Shown here piece by piece: positions 9,810 to 21,294 of a stretch of 64,000 nt of DNA (the stretch's first letter is position 1; the number at the start of each line of letters is the position of its first letter). This stretch comes from Morinoia aosen (Eukaryota > Arthropoda > Malacostraca > Amphipoda > Talitridae), in contig CM059575.1 in NCBI GenBank assembly GCA_030386875.1, positions 14,346,293-14,410,292 on the forward strand, read 5' to 3'. The notes beneath the pieces were generated by a model. That model did no database searches, was not told the origin of the DNA, and saw only the letters and a program-made list of their open reading frames with translations. Position numbers and translations under genes: made by a program.

Positions 9810-11742
9810 TTTTCTTTGTGGTCAGTCCTTGCTGTTTAACTCCTCTATGTTGAGCAAGGGTTGTCTTTGGAATTCTGCTCTGTCTAGTTGGCCTACCTTT
9901 CTGCTGAGACGCATGTGGAGAATTGTTTTTACCTGGTATCACACAGTTATCTGAGGGTGTTTCACATTTATCATGAGAGGCTTCAGAATTATGGTACTCA
10001 TTCAAAAGTTTACTGCCGATTTTCTGTCCAAAATGATTTCTAATCATACTTAGAATCAACAAACAACGTTCATGCGTATTTTCAAAGGTCAAATTAGTGG
10101 AGAGGGCTTCAACTATGAACTTACCCAAACGAGTAAAAAGATCCTCAAACATGGACTGCATATAAGACTCTATCATTTGTTTAACGGAAGATCCAGAGTC
10201 CACAGAGATGCAACTGTCCGCTGGAACATCCCGACCTCCATAACAGTCTGCCAACACATTTTGACTGTCTCCATCACGATTAACATAAGGCTCAGAAAAA
10301 TCCATCAATACATTGCGGCGATCTCTATTACAATTGAGATTGGGAACCCTTCGTGGCAAGTAGTAGGACCCCTGCGACTGGTGGACATCAACATGAACCA
10401 CTTTTTTGGGTTGAGCACTCTTAAATAACGAGGCATAGGTTTTGCTGCCACTGGTTTTGATTGCAGTTTGGCTACCAGAAATTTGGTGATTGACAGATAG
10501 TTCCTCACCTGTGATTAAACTGGGTTCATGCTGACTCTGAGAGTGGTTTTCCACAGTTTGAGGAGTACTATTGGTTACTTCACTCTCAGACGTAACCCTT
10601 CTACGAGCCTCCAAGAAGGATACACCTTCTCTCATTAGAGATCTGATCTCCATGGAACTCTTAATTAGAGGGCAGTGCCTAGAACTTGCCACGTGAGCTC
10701 CCCCACAATTTGCACAACAAGGAACATTAGCAGTACATTTATCTTTAGCATGATTGCCACTACATATGAGGCAACGCTCCATTGATGTACAACCACCAGC
10801 AAAATGACCATGACGCTGACATTTATAACATCTCAAAGGAGGAGGAGAGTAGGGTCTGACTGGAAAGTACATGTATTCAATTTTTAGGGATTTGGGAATT
10901 TATCTCCCAGCAAAACCTACTTTAACACTTTGGGAGACTTCTTTCTTTCCATTCACAAACTTGGGTAGTCGTATCATCATTTTTACTGCAGTGTAGTTGT
11001 CACATTTGATGAGAGGAATCAGTTCCTCAAGGTCAACTTCCTGGTCAATGGGACCAATAACACCCCAGGAGGTTTCAGAGGTTTCAGCTTGTGGTTTATA
11101 ACATTTAACAGCAAATTTACCAACATGATCTATTTTTAGGATTCTTTCAAACTCTGACTGTGAAGCATCTTTGAATTCTATGGCTATGATGTTTCTACGT
11201 TTGTTGACTCGTACTTCTTTCACAAAATCATAGTTAAGCACCTCCTTTAATCCTTGAGCCACTCCAAAACGATCAAGCGTCATTTTTCTTTTTGAGGCAC
11301 CAATGAACTCGGCAGATTCAAGTGGCTGAGCAAAAAGCAGAGTACACATATTGTTTAAAGATATTAGTGTCTTATTTCTTGGGTAGGCCAAAGTTTTATG
11401 AGGAGAAGAGGAATTTTTTGTCTTTTTTGATGCTTCACATTCAGATTCAAAGTCATTATGGTCTAGGCTTTCACTTTCTCTTTCTCGTTTACTGGGCCGT
11501 TGGTTAGTCTTGAACCAGGTTCCTTGAACAACTGAGTCGTCCATATACTCAAGGTCTGCTGGGTCAAGAGTGAGTTGTGAATGGCTGATGCTCTCCTCCT
11601 CTAAATTGACCGATTGTGATGGCAAGACCTCTCCATCATGTGTTTCGTCCTCCTCTCTCAAGTCACCATAGCGATTTTTCAGAGGCAAGTCTGCCATCGT
11701 TAAGTTATGTAACCCCCAGGAGGGGGTCACACACAAATACAA
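9799..11742 (-). pseudogene. LINE ORF1, nucleic-acid-binding gag-like protein, one nonsense codon
   Basis: The frame runs from 11742 to 9799 and is broken only by a TAA at 10902-10900; the sequence continues in the same frame on both sides. The N-terminal 280 residues are acidic then basic, with a likely RNA-recognition-like fold around 'VRVNKRRNIIAIEFKDASQ'. Just past the stop comes 'YFPVRPYSPPPLRCYKCQRH', which leads into a CCHC knuckle. Two more Cys/His knuckles follow. In I-type LINEs this protein coats the element RNA and carries it to the nucleus. The frame ends in TAA at 9801-9799, overlapping the ATG of ORF2 at 9809. Confidence 0.88.
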
Positions 11743-12024
11743 TTATTATCTTACAGACAGTTATAAGAATCAAAACAAAATTACAATATAAACAATAAAC
11801 AAATCAGGCTTACAGCCTACCTTAATTTAAATACGGCAGGGCAACCCACCCCAGATGGAGGGAGAAAGCCAGTTGCCGATTCGATGAAAATAGTTAATAA
11901 GAGATATTAATTTTGATCTCAGGAATAATTACCGGCTATTTGCAGCCTCACAGGAGCTTTCCAAAAGCTGTCTTTACTCAGTGAACGCAACTGTCTTTCT
12001 TGCCCGCTGAGCGAGCAGTTGGCC

Positions 12025-12054
12025 TATAAATACTGCGTGCAGGTTGCATTCAGT
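12025..12054 (+). promoter_or_regulatory. Orphan TATA plus initiator core promoter
   Basis: TATAAATA at 12025 is followed about 27 bp downstream by TTCAGT (12049-12054), the arthropod-type initiator. The spacing is canonical. On the plus strand no gene follows. It sits just upstream of a dispersed repeat (12147-12335), so it may belong to a transposable element, or to the 5' flank of the LINE. The assignment rests on the motifs only. Confidence 0.45.
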
Positions 12055-12146
12055 ATGAGTATGTTGTATTCAGAACAGTTACTAGCAAGCACGGGTTAAC
12101 AGCTGGTGATGCTCTACGACTACTATAATTTTTTATTGTTCACAAT

Positions 12147-12335
12147 AGCTATGGGCCCGAATAAGTTCAACGACTTCCAGGGCATCCTACCGTCAACGTT
12201 ATCCTAGGGTGTACAATAATATTCAACCTAATTCACTTAAACCTAGTTACGCATTGATCAATGAGGCATTTGACATGATATTGGATACTTCATTTTACAA
12301 AATAGTATGTATGGACTAAGTGTTAATTAACAGGA
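12147..12335 (+). repeat. Dispersed repeat, second-half copy
   Basis: From 'gggcccgaataagttca' to 'tatggacta' this matches 25681-25850 with scattered changes. It lacks the first half that the 25-kb copy carries. There is no coding frame. The family is unknown and could be LTR or DNA-element derived. Confidence 0.65.
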
Positions 12336-13095
12336 GCGACGTTGGGGACGTCGGGAGTACTGTCGGCTCGTGGCAAGCAGCTGGGCGACGGCTGCGGTTC
12401 CAATTTTCCCCAGCCCTTCCTCTTGCATATTTTAGTTATTCAGGGTTTGATTGAGCGTGTGATTGTGCAAAGTTTAGATCTATTTTGTTGATAATTGCAT
12501 GATTATGGCGGGTGTCAAGCCGCAGTAACTTTTTTCTTAATGACTGGTTCACGACTCTGAAAGTGCGGTTACTTTACCTTATCCGAGTGAACCATCGTCT
12601 TCTTTGCTATTGAATATTTTCCATTACCTATTAATAATTATTTATTATATTACTATTGGGCATCTGCCTTTTCCTACCAACATCAAACTTTACGGCGGTA
12701 ACTACATCGCCATTACTCGCATCGACTAGAAGTCGCTCCGCACACTGGAGGATGAAGTTCTTTAGGTACGTTGCCGGATTGGTAGATTTGTTAATTATAA
12801 TTAACAAGTATACCAACCCTGCAAAATGTGGCCAATGTGGCTGATTATAATACCGGTCACATTGTGCACATTTTCCCTATTTTTTATTCGGCCGCTCTCT
12901 TATCTTACGTTTATTTTGCAATATTCCGCACTGAAGCTGCCTTGCGCTACGCAATGCCTGCTTCACGCTCAGTTAAAGAATTGGAGCTTTTTTCTGTGGG
13001 ACAACTGTCACTGAATTAGGTACACTAGTCAAATTGTCAACCTAGATATTTATCCATAACTGTTGAATGGTACTGCTAAATAACATTCATTTTCT
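12336..13095. other. No supported gene
   Basis: Two GC-richer islands (about 12345-12420 and 12665-12780) interrupt AT-rich DNA. Small frames occur on both strands in the second island, with a possible 'tag|gtacgt' donor at about 12767, but nothing can be named. Confidence 0.35.
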
Positions 13096-13416
13096 CTAAT
13101 TATATGCGTACATTTCTTCAATTTTGTATTTGCAGCTCTGAGGAAAGGGCTGCCCTGGACGCAGTTCGGCTTCTCTTTTGCCCGGTTTACTCTTGTCTAC
13201 CTTCTGTCGAGTGTCGAGTGAGCTCCGGTGGCAGTCTCTGCCCTTGCGTGAGCTATTACTCTCCACCGGACTTGCTGAGGATGACCCGTGACCATCATTT
13301 GCTACTAGAGGAACAGCTTGGCGCCGTTGATCTGTTGCTAATGCTAGATTTGCCTGAGACCTGAGTAGTGGTTTTCTTGCTCCAGTGGTGTTTCCTGCGC
13401 CTGACACCAATTTCAA
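13096..13416 (-). CDS. Exon-like GC-rich block, strand uncertain
   Basis: The minus strand is open for about 106 codons, starting from a TTG, and ends in TAG. The predicted peptide is polar, low in structure and rich in Ser, Arg and Gln, with no domain I recognise. On the plus strand, a strong polypyrimidine acceptor ('ttttgtatttgcag', ending at 13135) leads into the same GC-rich block, and one plus frame is also open to 13364. Several open frames in a GC-rich stretch can arise by chance. It may be an untranslated exon. Function unknown. Confidence 0.22.
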   Translation of the reverse strand: MKLVSGAGNTTGARKPLLRSQANLALATDQRRQAVPLVANDGHGSSSASPVESNSSRKGRDCHRSSLDTRQKVDKSKPGKREAELRPGQPFPQSCKYKIEEMYAYN

Positions 13417-13419
13417 CCC

Positions 13420-16400
13420 TTAATAATTATTTACGGATTTATACGCATTAAAAAAATTATGGACTGATTTCGACCTATATAAAATATATGATACAAGGAC
13501 GAATTGGTCTCTTTTATAATATAAACGCGTTTAATTAACAACTAGCCGTATTGGGCTAAGATAGTTTAATTACAAATTGCCCTACTGTCATGACGTTTCT
13601 TCCTCGGCGTTGAGAGGCGATCAAATAAAATTATTACTTACACTTTTTGTGCCCTTAATTGATCAATATTCAGCACTACGATACGATAGCGATTAAGCAA
13701 ACAGTATAGAGGAGATTCCTCACACACCAGTGTGGCTCAGGTTTTCTTAATTTTCCGTTAAGGATGGAGTTATAAGAGGTCGATGATGTTAAAGTTGATA
13801 TTGATAAACGCTATCTTATGATAATAATCGACTTACCAAAGGAATATACTTCTAAATGATTCAATATGGTTGGTTTCATTAGAGACTAGGGGTAGCTTAT
13901 TAAATAATTATTCCAAAAAATACTTCATGAATGAAATGATGAAGTTGAAAAATCCCGTCTGACTTGGAAAATCAATAATAAATAATTGGGTCCCAACTGG
14001 AATACATAACAATGCTGTGCAGAGGTAATGGATTTCCGATTATACGTAGAAAAAATTGAAGTTCTTACCAATGATGGCAGTGCAAGTGAGAGGTGTGTTT
14101 TCGAATAATAATTCATAAATCTTGCCGTGCTCCCTGAGAGAACCCATCCATAACAATGGTGCCTAAGCGGAGGAATCACCTAATAGGTGCGTAACAGACT
14201 TGACATGAATCCATCTTCAATGTACTGAATATCAGCATAAAAACGTAACTCATGATCATCTCTACAACACTAGCATTCAATTTAATGTGAAGAATTTGGT
14301 AAAAATACACAAAATGAAAAAATTGCTCGAGAAATACTGGCATCAAAAAGTAGGAGCCTGCACTGGTGAATTGAAGATTGCCTTTCAGAAAACACAGTCT
14401 GCGAGCGAACCCTCATCTACTTTAATATTAAATCGATAATTCTCTGATATTTCAAACGAAAGGAATTACCTGCTGTGTTGATAGCCTTTTTTGATGTATG
14501 TTTAAAAATGCGCGTGACAGAAGCCAGCAGTCGCATTTTGGCAGAACTGCACTTTAACTATTTGTGATATATTCTTAGCACGAAATGCATCACTTTTGCC
14601 ACATTTGTCATGTTGGTGACAGCGAACCAAGTTCATTAGTAATTTTTTAAAGTTCAGAAATATAACAAAAACTTGAACATGCTTGAAGCGATAATACTTA
14701 TATGGAGTGTGGAGTCAAATTTTCAATTGAAACGTTGAGAAAAATTTAAAAATTTCACTGATTACTTACGGACCAATTTACCCCCCCCCCCCCCCCCCCC
14801 ACCTTCCTCTCCGACTCCTATACAAGAGAACCATTGTGGTAACGGTGTGATAATTTTGTAAAATAAATTCAGCCCGCAACTCATCTGTCGTCGGAGTTTT
14901 AAAATCAATGCATTTTTTGACCCCGCCTCAATTGAGTGAAAAAGACTCCCCCAGTAAAATTTTCCAGTGTTTCTGTTCGCAGTTTCTTTAAATTGATATG
15001 GTGATTTCACATTTTTAACCTAATTGTTCACGATAAATGTTTCTTTTACATTCATGTTCATAGGTAATGATTTTTTATTTTTGTTTTCAAAACGCTGAAG
15101 TTGGACATATGAAGGGTTTAAAACATTTGTCTGTGGTAGAATGTTTCCAGTGATACTGTTTTTTATCCCGATGAAAAAAATCTCTACTTGTTCTTTTCTC
15201 TTTTACTCGTAACAAGTATTTTCCTCTTGTAATTCCGCTTTAGTTTCATGATTTAATCTTTTCTTATTTGTGTCGATTATGCAATTTCTTTAATCATAGC
15301 TTACAGTAATGCTTGCAATGTTTTCTAATTTTAACTTTCAATGAGCAAAGTTTGAAAATTTATCACAAAACCGCTTTAAATTTTTTACCGTGTACCTTAG
15401 AGACGCACTCATTGGTTATTTATCAGCACTTCAATAGGTGGACGAGTCTTTGAGAACAGATTTTGCAACTAGATTTCCTCAAAGAAAATTCCTGTTCATC
15501 TATTTTCTTGAACGACACGTGTTGCGTGAATTTCAGTAGTTTGTTCCACTGGCACGAATCGCAAACGAATTATCAACAATCCATTCAGAGCGACCGCAAG
15601 ATGTTAACACTTTGAATTCTAATTATTATCGAACTTCTAAAATCAGTGTGATAGTGTTTCGACGTGTTTCATCTCCTAAAAGCTCATCATGTTTACTTTG
15701 AGCATTAATGTCATTTTTCAAGTGAAGCCTCATAAGATGATAGTTATTTTGATAAGTTGGGCTTGAGAATTAAACGACCACAACCTGTTTTTAAGAGTAA
15801 GCTCTATAAACAAACAATAATAAAAATTAAAGCACGTATTATTTAAAACATTATCACGTATTATTTAAAACATCAAATAAGTGTGGGTCTAAAATAACCC
15901 TATCAGGCGTTCGACCATTTAAATATGCGTTCACCATTTCTAAAAACACGCTAATGAATAAGGATTTCATTTTACCGTAATACACGAGCACTTGACGTAT
16001 GTAACGGTACATTGACGAACATAATGGGAAGCATAACATCAATGCGTATTTGTTGCTATATTTATTCCATAGAATACCCTCCACATAATGAAGCCAAATT
16101 TAGAATTTGATGAAAAGTTCTAGTACATAAAGTATAATCACAAAGAAAAACTCATATTTGACAACCTGCTTTGCGATAGATTTACATAATTTTATTTTGA
16201 AAAAGATATAAATGAAAGTCTGTAAATAATTACAACACACGTTTCCAGCTCTGGACTATTCAGCTTTAAAATCGAGTAAAATAGTTCAACAGTTTCCATA
16301 AATCATAGTAATACACGTTATATTTCCTTGACAACATTAAGAGATATACCGTGTGTGAAAGAAAATTTTCTCAAACAATTTAGTAACTGTTGACTAATAA

Positions 16401-17380
16401 CATTTTTATTAATGTCCTTCTCTTTTCGGCCTATCAAAAGCTTAGCGCAACCTCTATCGGATATAATTGTAAAGAGTAAAACGGAATTAAAAAAAGCTGG
16501 AGAAACCTCTTTACATCAGTTATTTTAGCACTTATTTTCTCATCAAAATCGTTATTTATCTTCTTCCCCCAGGCATCCTACTAAATACATAATTTTCGAT
16601 TGAATTTAATTCTTTCCAACTCTTGCCCAAATTGAGTACTCGCCATAAAATTTACTCAGAATCTCAGCTTTTCTTTTCAAAAATGTTAAAATTAATGCAT
16701 CTTCCATTATATATATTTTTTTATAGCCTGAGGAATCTAACACAACAGCTCAAAGTATTCGATTCGTGTTCCTGTGGGCAATCTACGTTTTCCTAATTTG
16801 AGCATTATTCATAGAAGAAATCTTAAATCTTTCCACTCGGCTACTTCTTAGTGTTTGCAACAATTTAGCTCAAATCGATGTTCAGTTACCTCGTGTGAAA
16901 CAAAGATTTTAATGCTCAAAATTTATTTGAATCAAAATCCTTTCAGTCAAAATATGGCCTTCGTTTTTACTTCGAAATCTCCGCATTTACATTGCTACCT
17001 CATTGCCGAGCAACTATGTTGATTGTTTCTAATTTAACAATAATTTAACCCTGGTATAGACTTTCGTTACTCATGTTCATGATGGCGGAATACGTATGTT
17101 ACTGATATTTTCTAATTCAGGTGTTTGATATAATCCCTGGAACATGTTTGAGGTGATATTTTCCTCACAAAGGACGAGGAGTAATATTTTTAACTCACGC
17201 TTGTCAAAAAAAAAATGTAATTATATCCTGAAACTTGCGAGGAAGGAAAATTTATAACTTCGTAAAAGCATAAAAGGACAGTTCACATCAAATTACCTGA
17301 CAGCACATCGGTAGCCCACAACATTTATTTTATTGGGTATAGCAGAGTTGGTCTATGATAGTATTTTCATATATAACGCG
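13420..17380. other. AT-rich intergenic region, nothing supported
   Basis: No coding frame, element end or RNA gene can be defended. A homopolymer of about 20 C residues lies at 14781-14801 and is the only notable feature. The open frames here are short and of skewed composition. Confidence 0.5.
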
Positions 17381-17384
17381 AGTA

Positions 17385-17567
17385 TCAACCAGAACTTGTT
17401 GTTGGGTCTGGCCCATCGCCTCCACTGGACGGCCCAACTGCGGCTACAATGATTATCACGACGATTATGATAACCACCAACGCGATGATGAGGATCATCT
17501 TCGTATTTTTCCACCACATTTTGCGCTGCAGAGACCGTGATGTTCGTTGAAACTCGTTGGCATTCGC
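17385..17567 (-). CDS. R-SNARE (VAMP/synaptobrevin family), last exon
   Basis: The minus-strand exon starts at 17567 after the acceptor 'tcatcacttgcag'. It reads ANANEFQRTSRSLQRKMWWK, then a run of Ile, Leu and Val forming one transmembrane anchor, then a short luminal tail of about 18 residues rich in Gly, Pro and Ser, and a TGA at 17387-17385. The end of the SNARE helix, the basic-Trp juxtamembrane motif (RKMWWKN) and a tail anchor are the hallmarks of VAMPs, which drive vesicle fusion with target-membrane SNAREs. It joins exon 18848-18699 in phase 0. The exact paralogue (Syb, VAMP8-like) is not settled. Confidence 0.85.
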   Translation of the reverse strand, partial: ANANEFQRTSRSLQRKMWWKNTKMILIIALVVIIIVVIIIVAAVGPSSGGDGPDPTTSSG

Positions 17568-18698
17568 CTGCAAGTGATGAGCGGAGTTACGGTTTGACGT
17601 TTTGTAAGACAATGGAAACTATCATGAAAACTATCATGACGTTCTTTAAAAATTTGATGGTCTTCTTAACTGAAAGCACTCAGATACTTTTAGGATGAAA
17701 GTCAGCAGTGATTACTCATATCTCGTAACGCGAGTAATTATTAGGAATAGAGTAACCCGTCTCATCTCGGTGTACGATCAGGTCATGTGAAAAATTGTTC
17801 AACGAATTTGGTTCGGCCACCTAGATCGTTTAAGAAATTGTTTCCACAAGCCGAACAATAACGTATGTACTGCAAGATAAGGTTTTTATCACTTTTATTC
17901 TTTATAAATCGTATCAAAAATGGCAACGCGTTCTTCAAAGGTCGGTGGATGGTAAAGCAAACGAGAAACCGAATCAAATGTCAAATAAGAAATCAATTGA
18001 AGCATGTGTACTCACAAATTCATGGTAGATAAATACAATATACATTAATTGATAAATGGCCTAATTTTTTGGAAATGCAAACGTACTAGAGACTCCCACA
18101 AAAAATATTTGACATGCAGGGTGTCTTCAGAGATGAATGCTGATCGTACGAACCGAAGGGGAACTTTCCCCGAGGTAACTTCCTTGAATTTAATTTTCAT
18201 TAAGTTTAAAATCAGTTTCTTGAACACCTGAGACATGACACTTTCAGACTCAATACTGTTTTTGAATAAATTAGTGCAGACTTGCTGAACTAGATGTGTT
18301 CCCCCAAACACTTGGTTACATTATTCAACAGATTAGGTTAAATATGTTGATTGAAGGCGTTCAGTACTCAATTCAGACACCCAAAACTAAGTTCATTGTA
18401 ATAATGAATAGCATGCCTGTTAAAAATATGCATATAATTGAATGAACACATTGTTAACGCCGGGCGCATATTACGCGATGTATATGTAGATTCATGAAGA
18501 ATCCAATGGCAGCACTGAAAGAATTTGTGATTATAATTTTCATCTTTATGTACAATTTATATTCGAAAATCCTTAATTGCCGATGAGAAAATTGAGCAAT
18601 TTAAAGGGATGCGTGGTATACCACTTAATTTGATGGCGCTTCTCATAAACTACATCAAACAAAACAGGCGTGAAGGACCCTGTCAGTATGTTGCTCAC

Positions 18699-18848
18699 AC
18701 TCAGGTCCGTTGCTCGCTGGTCAAGATGCTCGAGAGTCTCTCCTCGAGCTATGATTCGCTGCACGTTCTCCCCCATGATGGTTTTCACATCCTCCACCTG
18801 TCGTTTAGCTTTCTCCAATGCATCATCGTTATACTGACTGGTCGGCTG
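18699..18848 (-). CDS. R-SNARE (VAMP/synaptobrevin family), SNARE-motif exon
   Basis: The exon is bounded by 'gttaatgtcttgcag' (acceptor) and 'agt|gtgagc' (donor), encodes 50 residues, and is in phase 0 at both ends. It starts QPTSQYNDDALEKAKRQVED and runs through a heptad-repeat coiled coil containing 'VQRIIARGETLEHLDQRA'. The Arg in IIAR falls at the ionic zero layer that defines R-SNAREs. With the next exon at 17567-17385 (intron about 1.1 kb) it forms a complete SNARE core plus anchor. The N-terminal exon with the start codon was not found and should lie beyond 18850 on the minus strand. Confidence 0.87.
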
Positions 18849-19099
18849 CTGCAAGACATTAACGAACAAAGATTGACGTAAAAATTATACAAAGCATCAC
18901 ACTTTATGTAACAGAAGCAACTTTGCGCGGTAAATGCAACAATTCTATTGTTATTAATCACCATAACACTTTGTTCTTCATAACGCGTTTGTAGTGACAG
19001 AGCTGGATGAGAAGAAATCGAGAATGAATTGGAAATTGAAATATGAAATTTAAAGCGTTCCATCTGGAAGTTAGTAGCACAATAAGCAATCATTTTATA

Positions 19100-19745
19100 G
19101 AGGATAAAATATTATGAAAATTTCTTGGTAACAACTTCTTGTCAGCATTAATAACAACCATGATAATAAAACCCTCAATGTTACGTAAATATTTCCGGTT
19201 AACATTCTTTATTTTTAAAGTAAAATGAACTAAAACCTAACTTGTCACACATAACCAATTCTATTCTAACCTGAACTAGACTAATCGTCCGTCTTTTAGC
19301 CTTAAACAACCCTTACAAGGTCGTAGATTTCGCTATATGACACTCTTGTCTTAAATAGCATATTCACTGGTTTTATAATAGATAGAAAGTTCTCGGAACA
19401 AAAAATACTGGACTTAAGTTTCCGCCCCTGAGGCCACTACCATTGATTAAAATTAATTTTTCCATTTTATCCTGTCTTAACGACACTCGCAAAAATACGA
19501 TCCAGGCTCTGCCAAAATGGAGAGGTTTTTCTGGCATACGTATAACCGAATTTCTACTAAAACCGGCTTAGATGGTTTGGTTTTACGACACTGGTCGTAA
19601 AGATAAACCATACTCGCTTGGGATCTCAAGTGTGGGTGGCAAAATTCTCCACAAAATACCATTAAAGGTTATCGAAATGAACCAAAAGGGGCTTGGGTAG
19701 TTTTTCTTCGACCATTCTAAATTAAGGCAGCCCTGGTTAGTGTCA
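19100..19745. other. No supported gene
   Basis: AT-rich spacer upstream of the R-SNARE exons and left of the hAT element. Presumed intron or 5' flank of the SNARE gene; no exon could be recognised. Confidence 0.35.
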
Positions 19746-19753
19746 ATCGTGGT

Positions 19754-20580
19754 TAGGGTTTGCATCCCAGGCTTTAATTTCCCCGTTCGGGAATTCCTTT
19801 ATTCCCGAGAAGTCCCGGGATTCTCATTAGTATATACATTTCAGGATATGAATAAGAAAATAACCTAAAATCATGCAGTTTAAATGCATTAATTAATTAG
19901 AGAGCTCATAACAGGACTTTAGTGTAGTCTACACTGTTTCATAATATAGTTCAACTATTGCATCAGAATCTATTTTGTAGTTTGGTTTTGCAGGTAATAA
20001 AGAATAGACTGTAATAGATGCGATGACAACGGCCGATGTCGTAGAAACTAAAACCTTTGTGTGGCGATACTATGTTAAAGGTGCAACCGGAGAAAGTGCG
20101 AAGTGTATAAAATGCGGCAAGAGTTTACTTTGCAAAAGCTGGTCTACCACTGGTTATTTAAATCGCTTAAAGAATAAACACGACATAGTGAAGCCTGAAG
20201 CTGTAGACCCATGGTTGCGTCAATTAGAAGCTCAGATGACAAAATTGGCATTGAAATAAAGCACCCTCATGCAAGGGAGAGCAGTAGTGAAAGCCCTACT
20301 GCAAAAATAACAAGTTTCGTAAAGGTGTATCAAAGTACTCTGGAAGAACTTGGGACCAAACTTGTAGCAGTTGATAGCGTGTCAGTAAATACATTTACAA
20401 AGAATGAATTCATTAGGAAATCCTTCTCAGATAAAAATTTTCCGCTCTCTCAATCATCAAATGTTGCGATGGGCCTGGGCAACAAATTACAATAGCATAA
20501 ATGTAGAACTATAAAAAAAATCCCAGAATCACGGGTATTCCCGGGATTTTCTTCCTGAAATCATGGGATTGCAAACCCTA
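19754..20580 (+). mobile_element. Internally deleted hAT element with exact 8-bp TSD
   Basis: The ends TAGGGTTTGCATCCCA and TGGGATTGCAAACCCTA are inverted copies of each other (apart from one base) and fit the hAT consensus. The direct repeat ATCGTGGT flanks it at 19746-19753 and 20581-20588. Inside are extra 'cccggga' palindromes near both ends and a short remnant of the transposase N-terminus. At 827 bp it is too short to encode the full enzyme, so it needs a helper. The perfect duplication suggests a fairly recent jump. Confidence 0.92.
20023..20495 (+). pseudogene. hAT transposase N-terminal remnant with BED finger
   Basis: The frame from ATG 20023 has a BED-type zinc finger: 'VWRYYVKGATGESAKCIKCG' with CxxC, followed by 'GYLNRLKNKH' supplying the His region. 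A frameshift near 20230-20260 moves to the frame ending at 20495, which reads 'TFTKNEFIRKSFSDKNFPLS', typical of the region after the BED finger in hAT transposases. The catalytic RNase H-like core and the dimerisation domain are missing. The BED finger in this family binds the element ends. Confidence 0.75.
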
Positions 20581-20588
20581 ATCGTGGT

Positions 20589-21290
20589 TCACTAGTCAGA
20601 CCCATCAGGTATCATGCGGGAGGACCCCAGCAGGAGGGGAAGATTTAGTGTCCGCCAAGATTGTACTCAGAAAACGTGAGACGTTTCCACAAATGATCCA
20701 CTTAATGCCCGACTGTGAGTACGCCCCACCTCTAACCTCATCCCTATTGAGTCTCAAAGAGAAAACAAGACGGAATCTGAGCTCTGAGTGTGAAGATACC
20801 TAATGGTAATTCCAAACGATCGTCGGAATTTGGGTGAGGATATATAGCTGATAACATTAACACAGTTGCACTCAACGAGAAGTCTGAGGTTGACTATAAC
20901 GCGATAGACATGACTGCAATTCAGTGAAGATTCGCTCCTTAAGTAAAATTTACTTGAAGGTAGTAAAATTTACGCTTTTGACTCTATGTTGGATCTTCTT
21001 TCTCGAAACTTACAATAGAAATTGAAATTGGTTTTGTCTTTCCGAATGAATGTCTAACGCGGGGATCTTGCATCAAATTTATTTATGTACGTAGATTGTT
21101 TTTACTTCGGCTTAGGTATTCGTATTATTGATGTAGTTCTCGGACATTTTACGGTGAACCATTCTATTCCACCAATGTACAATTGTATTGACACACACTT
21201 GTCATTGGAAGGTATCGCACAAGTGCAATTTCAGTTGCAGCATTATAAAGGTAGGATTTTCGACAGCAGACACGATTTTCTTCTTGGTGC
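20589..21290. other. No supported gene
   Basis: Spacer between the hAT element and the SINE. No signals beyond short chance frames. Confidence 0.4.
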
Positions 21291-21294
21291 TTGT

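Larger units (their letters stand above)
6000..11742 (-). mobile_element. I-clade non-LTR retrotransposon, broken
   Basis: Read on the minus strand the order is ORF1 with three CCHC-type knuckles, an apurinic-type endonuclease, reverse transcriptase, RNase H, and a C-terminal Cys/His region. An RNase H domain in ORF2 together with a knuckle-bearing ORF1 points to the I group of LINEs. ORF1 has one in-frame stop, and ORF2 has several frameshifts, so this copy cannot move by itself. The 5' end is not resolved (it lies between 11742 and about 12140), and neither is the exact 3' end (below about 6000). Confidence 0.9.

Noticed and set aside
14781-14801. Poly-C run as a regulatory quadruplex
   Set aside because: A pure homopolymer is more likely slippage or an assembly feature; no gene lies nearby.
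17355-17540. Plus-strand frame opposite the R-SNARE exon
   Set aside because: The minus-strand reading has a clear SNARE end, anchor and splice site, so the plus-strand frame is its shadow.
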